DNA from: Girardinichthys multiradiatus
Lineage: Eukaryota; Chordata; Actinopteri; Cyprinodontiformes; Goodeidae
Assembly (NCBI RefSeq): GCF_021462225.1
Contig: NC_061806.1
Location: 30,563,644 to 30,627,643, forward strand
Length of the DNA: 64,000 nt
Direction: 5' to 3'
In this document: piece after piece, positions 1 to 42,320 of the stretch
Layout: each line of letters begins with the position of its first letter
How positions within the stretch are numbered: position 1 is the stretch's first letter
Notes under the pieces: generated by a model
What the model was told of the DNA's origin: nothing
Seen by the model: only the letters and a program-made list of their open reading frames with translations
Database searches by the model: none
Made by a program: the position numbers and the translations under genes

Positions 1-555
1 GGGCTGGCTGAATGCTGCAGGATTTGGACGTTAGCAGATTTTTCACCAGTTCAAGTTGAATGGTGTTTACATTCAACTTGAAGTTGGTTGAGTAATTAGA
101 TGTTGAAAAACGCTGAGACGAAGCTTTGGTTCAGTCCACCTTCTCCATTTTCATTGTAGCTGACAGAGAAACCTTCATGTTCCCAAACAGCAGACTTCAG
201 TGACGACTGGGAGTCCTTTTTAATGTTGCATGATGGACTACAGCGTTGTGCACTTAGTTTTGCACGTAAACATCCTGAGGTTTAAAACGATGCTGTTTGT
301 TCAGTACATGGTGTAAATAAAAAGGGTTGTACCGAAGATTTTCTACCTCTACTTTAAACCTAAACCTGCCAGGTGCAAGAATGATTTTGTGCTTAACTAT
401 ATGTTGTACATTTGTGAATATTATCTGTACTCGCAGCATAAAAAAAACGAATTTTCCTGTAAAATTTCTCTTGAAATATATAAAAAAGTAGAAAGTAGTG
501 CTCTGAAGAATTAACAGCTTAACATCTTGTCTCGTCTCGATTTAAAGATTCATAC
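1..555 (-). other. col11a2 intron, left edge
   Basis: No Gly-X-Y exon or repeat recognised; the intron continues off the window. Confidence 0.6.
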
Positions 556-31402
<30,847 letters not shown>

Positions 31403-31930
31403 TGCGTTGCAGAGGTTTGCCGGCCTGGCTGAGCAGTAAACGCAGGATAAGGTGGATGTTATCCTCTCACAGAAAGCCAGCCGTGGAGGGAAGCCCGACT
31501 GAACCGTCTGTGAGGCAGCAGACAAAAAGGCACGCCTCTGGAGACGTCTTCACCTTTCTCCAGGAGACTTTCTTTGATGAGTTACCAACGTTTGAGTTAT
31601 TACATAAAAAACTTGAACGCCAAGCGGGGTATGGGGTTAATAAATATATTTGTAACGTTGAACCCCTTGGCGCTAAAACCCCATTGAGTCAGATTGGGTA
31701 CAAGTACCCAAAGTGGAGAGAGCAGCAGAGAGAGACCTGGAATCAGACTCTCTCTCCCCCTTCTCTCTCCTTCCCTCTCCCCTTCTTTACTTTCTCACAC
31801 GGAGACTGAAAGCGTGTGTGTATGTGTGTGTGTGTGTGGGGGGGGTGGGAGAGAGAGGATGGCACAGAAAGAGATGAAGGTGAGGGAGGGCGTGCGTAAT
31901 GCGCGATCGGCGCATGTATATACAGGAGAA
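31403..31930 (-). promoter_or_regulatory. col11a2 5' UTR and proximal promoter region
   Basis: Immediately upstream of the start codon. On the minus strand a TATA-like TATATACATG lies at about 31914-31923, followed by a CpG-bearing near-palindrome (GCGCCGATCGCGC), which would give a 5' UTR of roughly 450-500 bases. Also contains a GT tract and G run at 31813-31847. No transcript evidence; the true start site could be closer. Confidence 0.3.
31813..31847. repeat. (GT)n tract followed by G run
   Basis: Impure GT repeats followed by about eight G, upstream of col11a2. Confidence 0.9.
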
Positions 31931-32659
31931 ACTAGGTCTTAATGAGACATGTACAAAATTTCACCTGACAAACCTAATAAAGGCGTCCTTCTCTCTGTGG
32001 TTTCGTAGTTTGATGATGACTAGAATTCAAGGCAGATATGAAACAGTTGTCTTTCCCACTGTGATTCTGTGAAACATCATAATTTATAGAGAACTTCTGT
32101 TAAATTATTTATTATTATTTTCTCTACCTTCAGTTTTTCGCCTAACCGATCAGAACAGATTAAACTGTAGCAGTAATAGCTGGAGCGACATGAGGAGCAG
32201 ATTTGAGTGAACGTTAGGGCGACCAATCAGAGCTCTGTGCGCACATCTTACCACGCCCCTTCATCCAATCCATCCGTTTGCTCTTGACTATTGTAATACA
32301 ATATTAACTCAGGTGTAGGGATTAGAAAACAGGAAAATATTTAGACACAGTCCTGATCTTTTATAGACAGGCCTATTTTACTTGATTAGTTAAATTTGTG
32401 TATTAAAAATATAATCTGACAATAAACATGAAGGATTTTATCTAAGATCTAAAAGAATCTTACAGTAAAACAGGACATTTAATGAACTGTCAGGATTTAT
32501 CTGTAATTCTGGCCCAAATTTCTTTGTTATTCTAGATGTTCTAGTTTTTAACCTTTTTTCTTAACATTTGCAAAGTTTTTTCTTTACTCTGATTCATTAT
32601 TATTATCATCATTGATTTTATCTTTTGATTTGAGTATGTAAAAAAATGCATTGTAATAA
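31931..32659. other. intergenic, nothing recognised
   Basis: AT-rich; contains CACGCCCC and GACCAATCAG (CCAAT-like, 32220-32229) which could belong to a distal promoter, but no gene or repeat was identified. Confidence 0.4.
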
Positions 32660-32870
32660 TAATGATAATAATAAGAGTCTGTGGGCGGGAGACGGGGTAC
32701 ACCCTGGACAGGTTGTACCCATTCACACACCTAACAGGCATGTCTTTGGACTATGGGAGGAAGCCGGAGTACCCGGTGAGAGTGCATGGGGAGAACATGC
32801 AAACTCCATGCTGAAAGACCCCCGGCCAGGACCTTCTTGCTGCAAGGGAACAGTGCAGCCCTCAACTATT
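32660..32870 (-). mobile_element. partial copy of the same dispersed repeat
   Basis: On the plus strand it shows GGGTACACCCTGGACAGGTT and GGGGAGAACATGCAAACTCC, reverse complements of the strings in the 21785-22140 copy; the two ends are truncated. Confidence 0.65.
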
Positions 32871-34859
32871 TAATCCTTACTGAAAACACCAAGCCATTTT
32901 TTTCTGAAACAGCACCCAAACATGGATTTAAACATATCGTACAGGATCCCATGTCTGCAACATTCCCTCTGGTTTATGTGTGGAAAATGTGTGCCCCAGT
33001 TACCCATGGAAATAAATAAAAAAATTAAATGCACACAAATAACAAGCTGTCAAGTAACTGATTGTTACACGTATCAGACTATTGGGCTGTAAACGTTAAT
33101 CTAAAGAAAAATTTCTTTCATAATTTCAAAGTGGCTTTTATATTCATTCCTGCTGTAAACACTTAAAAGCACCGTGTATGTTCAAAGCCCCACTGTGTGC
33201 CCTGATGTCTGCCTTTTAAACGTCTCTGCCTCCACAAAGCCAATGGTTAGTCACTTTCTTTGACTGCAGACTTCACATCCAGAGGGCCATAATTAACCAT
33301 AATTATGCCTTGATGCTCTATACCACTCACTCTTTCTCACCACCTTCTCATTTCTTCCCCCATTTGTGTTTAATTTTCTGAGGGGCGTGTTTGCAATCTG
33401 TGGTACTTTCCAAGATAACTCCCTCACTATAATTCAGTCTGGGGGCTCAGCAACGCTAGAAAATCTGTAAAGACAAAAACAGAATAAGTTTAATTGGACT
33501 TAACGGTAGGAGAGCAAGAAGGGGGTGTAAACAAAACCAGAAATTCTTCTCTGCAGAAACATTACTCTGGTGACATTATGAAAAAATAAGATCATATCCC
33601 AGTCTGCTAATGTAAAAAACCTGAATCGGTCTTGCTTTGTTTGAATGAGGGTAAGGACAGCTGCATTCATGATTCATAGATTTATGGAAAATGATTGATG
33701 CAGTTAGTCGATCAGAGATGGCTGCACCTCCTGGTTCTGGTTCTGCTGGATTTCTCTTTCTGTTAAAGAAGAAGTTTCATCACCCGCTGTCTCCTCCATC
33801 CACAAGATGCAGAACTGAATAAAAGGGAAAATTTGGTTACTTTACAAGAAATCATATCCTAATTTATCATTTTGTAGATGGTGCTGCATTGAACTGGATG
33901 AGTTGGTCTGAATTTGAGGAGATACAAAGAAACTGTGGACTAAACTAGATTATATTGGAACACGAAATCGCCTTACTAAATTTCTCAGCTGCAAATCAAA
34001 TATCTTTGCATTTAATGCATCAGAAACATGTACAAATATTAATAAAATGTTCTATTTAGAGACTGAGCATCTTTATACAATTTTCTTTTAAGAGTATTTG
34101 CATGAAATCAGAAAGACAGCGAGTCTCTCCCTGTGGCAGATTTGTTATTTTGGCTTTTTGGGCACCCTGGACCAAGTGTTTCTTTTTGGTGACGGCCTGT
34201 TTGGTTCTGGCCTCATTTTGCTCTGAAAGAAGACACCACAAGCTGTAAAAAGAGACACCCCAAGAGACATCTGTGATTTGTGTTTGTTCTGGATTTCGCA
34301 CGTTAAGTGTGTGTGCATTTTCTGGCAGTATCTTCTGCATCAAAGCTGTACTTTTGTTTGGTTGTATTTTAACCAAGAACATGACAGAAACTCTGTTTAT
34401 TGACCATCCAGTCAAGAATCAATAACCATTTCAGTCTTAATCTGAGGAGCTGAAAGAAATAAAAGCACCATAGTAAGTTTAGGACTTTCATCAGGGATCA
34501 GTCTTTCAATGCTGGGATTTCACTGAAAGGCTGATATGCTGCATTCAGAAAATCTTAGATGAACTTGTTTGTAGTTTCCACACTTTAGGTTGGAAATAGA
34601 AAGGAAAATATGGCAGGAAATAAATAATTTAAGTTATTTTTTAATAAAGCTAAAACCTGCATCAGACTAAAATGATGTAGATTTCTTTCTCTGCAACGAA
34701 CTATTTCAGAAGGAAATTTATGATTAGCCATAAACTGCCAGGAATAAAACTTGTGTGTTGTCCCCTCACTTTTCTAAAACATAGAAAGTCTTAAATCTAA
34801 TTTAATATTCTGCAGTTCTTATGGAACTAAAACTGATAGGCCACACAAACCTTTATTTA
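32871..34859. other. intergenic, nothing recognised
   Basis: No gene, RNA or named repeat found. Short open frames here (for example minus 34056-34415) show no recognisable protein. Confidence 0.4.
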
Positions 34860-35270
34860 GATGAATTCAGTTTATTTTCTGTGATGTCAATTCACAAAAC
34901 AAGTCATCTCATGGAACCATACAAGACAATCTGGTCCAATTTACAATCTCCAGGTGTCTAGAACCCATTTTGATTTAAATACAGCTCAAGTAAATCCAGT
35001 TCATTCCAGTGTAATCAGATCTTTTATTTAGATTCAAATCCACATACAAACAATCCAGATTAATCCAAATTATAGTTTAATGCTGTCAAATTCAGATGAT
35101 CATTTGATGTCAATTAGTAAAAGGGGAACTGCATCCAGTCATTGACGTTGCAGTAATCCGTTCTTCGGAGCAAGCATGGGGGGACAGTGGAGAGGAACCA
35201 CTCCCTTTCAACAGGAAGAAACCTCCAGCAGAACCAGGGTCCGTATTATTGAGATGATGGAAAGGACAAA
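34860..35270 (+). mobile_element. degenerate dispersed fish repeat (TTCAGTTTATTT type)
   Basis: Begins GAATTCAGTTTATTTTCTGT and ends with GAAACCTCCAGCAGAACCAG, both hallmarks of a common teleost non-autonomous repeat; the same head appears truncated at 52305-52370. Confidence 0.5.
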
Positions 35271-35779
35271 ATAAATGTTGACACTAATGACATATGAGTC
35301 AGATGCTTTAACATTGGTTAGGGATGAAAATAAGTCAGAAATGAGCTGGTATCATTTATCTATAAGTTAAAAAAGGAAAATTACAAAGATTAATAGACTT
35401 GTTCCTTCTTTGTGGTTTTTCAGACAGTATTAATATTTGCAGAAAAAATGTGCAGGTTTAAACATTCTGTTAAACTTCTATCTTTTCACCATCTGCTTTT
35501 CTTTCTTCTAAACACAAAAACACAGCCTGAGTATTAAACGTTTTAACTATAAGGTCTACAACCATTGCCTGAGCAGGTGGATTACTGTTTTCTATTTGCT
35601 TTGATGCGTCTGCCTTCCTGTAGGTCACATAACTGTATTTAAAAGTCAGCCAAGACCTCCATGTTTTTACACGACAAGTGGTGTCGGCTTCTCATAGCTA
35701 TGTTCTTCTTATAGAGTAGATGGCTCTCTTTGTGATTTCACTCACTGGAATAAAATTAAATATTTTGTTGTTGGAACTA

Positions 35780-36010
35780 CAGGTTAAAATCTTTTTTTTA
35801 AAGAAATGTTTTCGCCACTAGTGGCCTTTATTTTTCCATTTTGTGACAGTAGGTAGACAGGAAAGAGGGGTAGAGAGAGGGGGAGACATTCGGTAAATGT
35901 CACTGGGTCCGGGACTCGAACCCGGGACAGCCGCCATTCGAGGACTGTAGCCTCTGTATATGGTCGCACGCTTTCGCTCCTACACCACCAGCGCTGCCCC
36001 AGGTTAAAAT
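35780..36010 (-). mobile_element. tRNA-derived SINE with 11-bp target-site duplication
   Basis: Body 35791-35999 on the minus strand. It begins GGGGCAGCGCTGGTGGTGTA, carries a box B GGTTCGAGTCC, then the fish SINE tail ending AATAAAGGCC, and an A-rich end (plus-strand CTTTTTTTTAAAG). Flanked by perfect CAGGTTAAAAT at 35780-35790 and 36000-36010, so this is a well-preserved, relatively young insertion. Not a functional tRNA gene. Confidence 0.85.
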
Positions 36011-38100
36011 GTTTTAGTGGTTAACAAAGTATCAGCTCAATCTGAGCCCAGACCTCTGAAAGAAGATAAAATGGTGATCAAAACCTTGTTATCACAACCA
36101 CAGTTGTGGTACAAAAGCAGCAAAAAATTAACTGAGCTGCAGACGTTTGCTCACCTGTAGGGTCGTATGCGTGTTTTCAAATGTTGCAGACTGGTTCTTG
36201 CAACATCAAAAAGTCTTTGGATTGATCATTTTGTGTTATTAGTAACTTACACTAGCTCTATTTAAGTCATTTCAATATTGTGACAAATGATGTGCGATGT
36301 TTCTATAGCTGTAACAGAAGGAAAAATAAAATAATTAGTCTTAAAAGCTTTTTTAGGCTTTTTTAGGCTAGTTCTGCTTTAGCCTATTTCCTCCACCCTG
36401 TCCCCACCCTGTAACATATCCTGCATAGAGCAGGACTTCTTTCGCAGCAGTAGCATCTGCATAAAACTGCTGACCACCAACATTATGGAGCTATCATAGA
36501 TTCCACAAAACAGGGAAAACATGTTTACTGCCACTGTGGCACAACTTTATCATCTGAAAACAGACTTGTGGTATGTTATAAGAGCTGCTAAGACACCCTG
36601 ACATCTAAAGACAGGTGCTCTTGTTTGCTAAATCAAGAGAAACGTCTGGGAGGCAGATTGAGATTAAGGCTTCAGCTATAAAACTAAATTTCCATGTCAG
36701 CTGCATGCAAATTAATAAAACCTTGTAATTTTTTAGAATGATATTTAAAGGCTGGAAGAACCCAGAAACCACAAAGTTTCTTTGAAAAAAACCTGCATCA
36801 AAATTCTCACAGTCATTAAGACCGACCCGATGCGTCACAGACTGTAATATTAAAGGGAGATTAATGCACAGCTGGCAGAGCAACTCGGTGGAGCAACATC
36901 TGGGTCAACAGAAGCAGAAGACTCCACAAGGATGGATGAGGCAGAGGGATGAGTGTCTGGGAGAGCGAGATATGGCATCAGCTTGGCAAGATGGACCCAG
37001 CAATGCTTGTGGGCAGCTCTCTCTCCATGTGCTATTTCCAAAAGAAGAACCTTATAATTACAATAAAGCGACCATATTATACAGCTGACTTCCTTGAAAA
37101 GTCTGTATTTTACAGGGCAGGGCCACAAACGCACACACACCCTGCTAGCCACAACACACTGAAATAGATCGGAGCCGGGCCTCGTCTGGGTGGAAACGGA
37201 GAAAAAGGGAGTGAACAGATACAGTCGGTGCAGACAGAGTGGCCAAAGACCGTGCATATCCCTGAGTGATGAAAACACACCGCACTCGGAGTAGCAAAGA
37301 TGCAGAAGGTGCGCTGAGTCAGATAAAAAAGGGAATTTAGGCAGAGAAAGGGTCAGTGATTTAAAAATCTGGCGTGCACACACACCCAGCAAAACACATA
37401 CCTCGAAATAGACTAGAGGGCAGGAAGAGGTAAGAGAGGGGCTGAAAACTGGGCAGAAAGAGGGAGAAGGAGGTACAGCTAGAGGGTGTGTTTTCTGAGT
37501 GGGGTGAGCGTCCATGAGCTGCACAACAGAATGTGTGTGAAGCAGATTGAAATGGGTTTTTTATGTATACACACATGAGCATGATGTATATTTTGTTTAG
37601 GAAAACAAGCAGTTTGAGGATGTTTGACGCACTGAAGAACTAATACATCTATTATTTAATGTCTGGCTTTCAACAGAAACCTGGTCTTTTTCTGGAGTTT
37701 CAAGTCAACTTCTTTCACCTTAAATATAGCAGAAGGTGAACTCCAGGATTTGCTCAATTTCGCACAATTACCCAGGACTAGAAGGTAATTTGCCCAGATG
37801 GTTTAAAATAATGGCCAGGCTAATAATAGCCAGTTGGAAAGACTGAATATGCTGTACAGAGCCACAAAGTGAAGTTATTCAGCACACATGTTAAGGATTG
37901 GGTTTCATATGAAGCATAATAAGCTGTCATTCAGAGACATAAAAGATCAACATCTAAAACATTACACTGACAGATTAATTGTCTTTTTTTTCTTAATATA
38001 TGTCAGTGACTTTTGTCCAAGCCTGAAAAACCACATATAGATCTGCATCTGAACGCTAAAATCCCTGAAGTGAAACGAGGCCAAAGATGGAGGAGAGAGA
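36011..38100. other. intergenic with an unexplained long minus-strand open frame
   Basis: No repeat recognised. Minus strand 36850-37524 is open for 224 codons (Cys-, Ser- and Pro-rich, no known domain); see findings. Probably a product of purine-rich plus-strand composition. Confidence 0.35.
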
Positions 38101-38122
38101 TAGACTCACATGCTGCATGGGA

Positions 38123-38144
38123 GGGGGGGGGGGGGGGGGGGGGG
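38123..38144 (+). repeat. homopolymer G tract (G22)
   Basis: Twenty-two consecutive G, followed by G-rich GGGGGTGGGGGTGG at about 38236-38250. Confidence 0.95.
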
Positions 38145-38417
38145 TTCCAGGGCCGTGGAAAGGTACATGCAGGAAAAATCACAGGAATGAATAGAGAGAT
38201 GGGGGAGAGGAGGGTGGAGGGGAGGCCAGTCAGGTTGGGGGTGGGGGTGGCATGCAGGCATGCAGAGGGTGAGAGGGAATGAATGAGGGCCATTGACGAA
38301 GAAGGAGAGCTCGGACTGAAGTTAAGGGCTGAGGGGAGCTAGAAGGTAGAAGGATGGGGGAGGAATCGAAAGATATTTACACACAGATCCTAGAATAAAA
38401 CAGAGGTGTGGGAGCAG

Positions 38418-38760
38418 AAGATGGATGGATGGATAATGAATGGATAGATGGATGGATAATGGATGGATGGATGGATAGATGGATGGATAATGGATGGATG
38501 GATGGATGGATGGATAGATGGATGGATAATGGATGGATGGATGGATGGATGGATAGATGGATGGATAATGGATGGATGGATGGATAGATAATGGATGAAT
38601 GAATGGATAATGGATGGATGGATGGATAGATGGATAATGGATGGATGGATGGATAGATGGATGGATAATGGATGGATGGATGGATAGATGGATGGATAAT
38701 GGATGGATGGATAGATGGATGGATAATGTATTAATGGATGGATAATGTATTGATGGATGG
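38418..38760 (+). repeat. (TGGA)n minisatellite with higher-order unit
   Basis: About 340 bp of TGGA tetramers interrupted at regular intervals by TAGA and TAATGG, giving a longer repeated unit of roughly 27-40 bp. The apparent minus-strand open frame over it (PSIHPSIH pattern) is a by-product. Confidence 0.95.
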
Positions 38761-38889
38761 CAGACCTACTAACTAAAATCCAAGTTGGAACCTGTTGACT
38801 CAGTAACACACCTTGGTATTCATACACTCAGCCATAAAGGTTTCAACAACAGGTGAAATCACTTAAAAGGGGTAAAAACAAAAGAAGCT

Positions 38890-39015
38890 ATACTCCATGA
38901 TACGGTTGTCTAGGGTTCGATTTCCAATCCCGATGGATTTGCTGCATCTGTTCCCATTCTCTCTTCGCCCTCTTTCCTGTCAAATGACTGTTCAATAAAG
39001 GCCACTAGTACAAAA
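38890..39015 (+). mobile_element. degenerate tRNA-derived SINE
   Basis: Contains box-B-like GGGTTCGATTTCC, then CTCTTTCCTGTCAAATGACT and CAATAAAGGCCACTAGT, the same tail as the SINE near 35.8 kb. Head is truncated. Confidence 0.65.
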
Positions 39016-39123
39016 AAACAGTAGAAACAAAGTCATTAATTTAGTGTAGAGCTTATCAACACAAATTGTGTAGATGTAACGAGAAACAATGACAAGGTTA
39101 GAAGTGAGCTGAATTAACAACTA

Positions 39124-40335
39124 CACAAGACACCTGCCACTTTATTAGGTACACCTGTCCAACTGCTGGTTAACGCAATTTTCTAATCAGCCAATCACAT
39201 GGCAGCAACTCAATGCATTTAGGCATGTAGACATGGTCAAGACGATCTGCTGCAGTTCAAACCGAGCATCAAAATGGGGAAGAAAGGTGATTTAAGTGAC
39301 TTTGAACGTGGCATGGTTGTTGGTGCTAGATGGGCTGGTCTGAGTATTTCAGAAACTGCTGATCTGCTGGGATTTTCATGCACTACCATCTCTAGGGTTT
39401 ACAGAGAATGGTCCGAAAAAGAGAAAATATTCAGCGGCAGTTCTGTGGGCGCAAATGCCTTGTTGATGCCAGAGGTCAGAGGAGAATGGCCAGACTGGTT
39501 CGAGCTGATACAAAGGCAACAGTAACTCAAATAACCACTCGTTACAACCAAGGTATGCAGAAGAGCATCTCTGAATGCACAACACGTCGAACCTTGAGGC
39601 GGAAGGGCTACAGCAGCACAAGACCACACCGGGTGCCACTCCTGTCAGCTAAGAACAGGAAACTGACGCTACAACTCACACAGGCTCACCAAAATTGGAC
39701 AATAGAAGATTGGAAAAATGTTGCCTGGTCTGATGAGTCTCGATTTCTGCTGCGACATTCGGATGGTAGGGTCAGAATTTGGCGTCAACAACATGAAAGC
39801 ATGGATCCATCCTGCCTTGTATCAAAGGTTCAGGCTGGTGGTGTAATGGTGAGGGGGATATTTTCTTGGCACACTTTGGGCCCCTTAGTACCAATTGAGG
39901 ATTGTGTCAACGCCACAGCCTACCTGAGTATTGTTGCTGACCATGTCCATCCCTTTATGACCACAGTGTACCCATCTTCTGATGGTTACTTCCAGCAGGA
40001 TAACGCGCCATGTCATAAAGCACGAATCATCTCAGACTGGTTTCCTGAACATGACAATGAGTTCACTGTACTCAAATGACCTCCACAGTCACCAGATCTC
40101 AATCCAATAGAGCACCTTTGGGATGTGGTGGAACGGGAGATTCACATCATGGATGTGCAGCTGACAAATTTGCAGCTTCTGTGCGATGCTATCATGTCAA
40201 TATAGACCAAACTCTCTGAGGAATGTTTCCATTACCTTGTTGAATCTATGCCACGAAGGATTAAGGCAGTCCTGAAGGCAAAAGGGGTCTAACCCGGTAC
40301 TAGCAAGGTGTACCTAATAAAGTGACTGGTGAGTG
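39124..40335 (+). mobile_element. Tc1-like DNA transposon, nearly full length, inactivated
   Basis: 1.2 kb between TA dinucleotides (39122-39123 and 40336-40337). Short inverted ends share CACTTTATTAGGTACACCT. The transposase starts ATG at 39274 (MGKKGDLSDFERGMVVGARW), shifts frame near 39430 by a small deletion, and continues in another frame with the DDE motifs WSDESRF, FQQDNAPCHKA and SPDLNPIEHLWDVV. Two further lesions: TGA at 40077-40079 just before the second half of the catalytic region and TAG near 40205, each where Trp is expected. Cannot encode active enzyme; its ends could still be mobilised in trans. Confidence 0.9.
39274..40287 (+). pseudogene. Tc1-like transposase pseudogene
   Basis: Coding remnant of the element above. 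One frameshift near 39430 and two nonsense changes; stop position expected near 40287 in the original frame. The helix-turn-helix amino end (SISETADLLGFSCTTISRVY) and the D, D and E positions are all still visible. Confidence 0.85.
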
Positions 40336-40337
40336 TA

Positions 40338-41190
40338 GTACTATGACATCATGCAGTTGTTGCAGTGAATGATGCAAATCTTCTTATCTACTACATCCCA
40401 GACGTGCTTCATTTGATTGAGATCTGGTAACAGTGAAATGCTGTCAAGTTCAAGAAACCAGTTTGGGAGGATCGAAACTTTGTTGCATGGTGAATTATCC
40501 TGCTGGAAGCAGCCATCAGAAGATGGTTACTCTGTGGTCATAAAGAGATCTCCATGGTCAGCAACAAGTTGGCTGTGGCATCTAAACAATGCACTAATGG
40601 TGCAAAGAGTGTCAATGTGGGCCAAGAGAATATCCCCCACACCATTATACCATCACCACCAGCAGCTTGAACACTTGATACAAACAAGATGGATCAATGC
40701 TTTCATGTTGTTTACGGCCAATTCTGAATCTACTATTTGAATGTTGCAGCTGATATCGAGATTCTGGCCAATAAATGGACAATCTGTTAGTGTACAGTTT
40801 CTAGCCTCGGTTTCCTGTTCTTAGCTCACAGGAGCGGTACCCTGTGTGGTCTTCTGCTGCTGTAGCACATCTGCTGCAAGGCTCCAGAGATGGTATTCTG
40901 CACACCTTGGTCTTAATGAGTGGTTCGTTGAGCTACTGGTGCCTCTCTATCATGTTGACCCAGTCTCCCTGTCATCTTCTAACCTCTGACATCAGCATGG
41001 CAATTGTTTCTCCTTAACTGCGGCTCATTGGATAGTTTTTTTAGACCATTCTCTGTAAATTTATGAAATGGTTGTGAGTGAACATTCCAGCAGTTCAGCA
41101 GGTTTTTGAAATTGTCAGACCAGCCTGTTGCACACCAACAATTATACCATGTTCAAAGTCAGTAAAGTTCCCTATCTGGTTATGGTTGCA
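40338..41190 (-). mobile_element. older, inverted Tc1-like relic of a related family
   Basis: Reverse complement reproduces the transposase gene order of the neighbouring copy at lower identity: plus-strand strings ATTGAGATCTGGTAACAGTG, ATTATCCTGCTGGAAGCAGC, CTTTCATGTTGTTTACGGCC and TTTCCTGTTCTTAGCTCACA. No open frame remains and the 3' inverted end is missing where the younger copy sits. Confidence 0.75.
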
Positions 41191-41639
41191 TCACAATAAC
41201 AGTTTAACTTTAATTTGCCATATATCCCCAAATCTATGATAGGCAGGATACTGTTAATGTTGCTGCTATGGGTACATCCATGGCTTAACTTACATGCACT
41301 TAAATAATTAGTTGGTAGAGAAACTACAAACATGGCTTCGAATATTAGCTTGAAAAATTAGCCAGATGTTTTTAAGCAAAAACATTATCAGAAAAATAAA
41401 TTTTGAGAAACTTGAAACGTGCAACAAATGTTAAGCAGGACATTATTTTATTACTGAGAGGTTTAACAGTCCTGACTAACAAATTAAAGTTAAACATATG
41501 TTTCCTTGTTTACCTGCACCATTAACTGAGGAAGACCAAGTTGTTCAAATACTTCTCAGAAGCTTAAAGTAGCTTTTGTTCAATATTATTTTGATTTCGG
41601 TCATCACAGTGCACATAAACCTATTTTAGAAAGAAAAGA

Positions 41640-42320
41640 CCGGAAAAGGGTGGCTTGTCCTCTTCAGGTTGGAGGGGAGTTCCTGCCTCAAGTGGAGGAG
41701 TTCAAGTATCTCGGGGTCTTGTTCACGAGTGAGGGAAGAATGGAGCGGGAGATCGACAGACGGATCGGTGCGGCTGCCGCAGTAATGGGGGCACTGTGCC
41801 GGTCCGATGTGGTGAAGAGAGAGCTGAGCCGAAAAGCAAAGCTCTCGATATACCGGTTGGTCTACGTTCCTACCCTCACCTATGGCCATGAACTTTGGGT
41901 CATGACCGAAAGAACAAGATCCCGGATACAAGCGGCTGAAATGAGCTTCCTCCGTAGGGTGGCGGGGCACTCCCTTAGAGATAGGGGGAGGAGCTCGGCC
42001 ATCCGGGAGGGGCTCGGAGTAGAGCCGCTGCTCCTCCACATCGAGAGGAGCCAGTTGAGGTGGCTCGGGCATCTATACCGGATGCCTCCTGGACGCCTTC
42101 CTCGGGAGGTGTTCCAGGCACGTCCCACCGGGAGGAGGCCCAGGGGACGGCCCAGGACACGCTGGAGTGACTATGTCTCTCAGCTGGCCTGGGAACACCT
42201 TGGGCTCCCCCTGGAGGAGCTGGAGGAGGTATCTGGGGAGAGGGACGTCTGGGTGTCTCTGCTGAGTCTGCAGCCCCCGCGACTCGGTACTGGATTAAGC
42301 GGAAGACGACGAGTACGATT
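41640..42320 (+). mobile_element. LINE fragment: C-terminal end of reverse transcriptase protein
   Basis: Open for about 215 codons: starts in RT near EEFKYLGVLFTSEGR, continues EREIDRRIGAAAAVMGALCR, IYRLVYVPTLTYGHELWVMT, MSFLRRVAGHSLRDR, and ends GRPRTRWSDYVSQLAWEHLG. No start, palm motifs or endonuclease: a 5'-truncated copy. GC-rich compared with its surroundings, and ends at GGATTAAGCGGAAGACGACG, the family's 3' signature. A retrotransposon, not a host gene. Confidence 0.85.

Noticed and set aside
35880..35999. Possible tRNA gene (box-B match)
   Set aside because: No complete cloverleaf; the segment is the head of a SINE with A-rich tail and target-site duplication.
38418..38760. Regular repeats as a CRISPR-like array
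   Set aside because: Simple tetranucleotide repeats without unique spacers, in a vertebrate genome.
38390..38827. Minus-strand 145-codon frame with PSIHPSIH repeats
   Set aside because: Translation of the TGGA minisatellite, not a gene.
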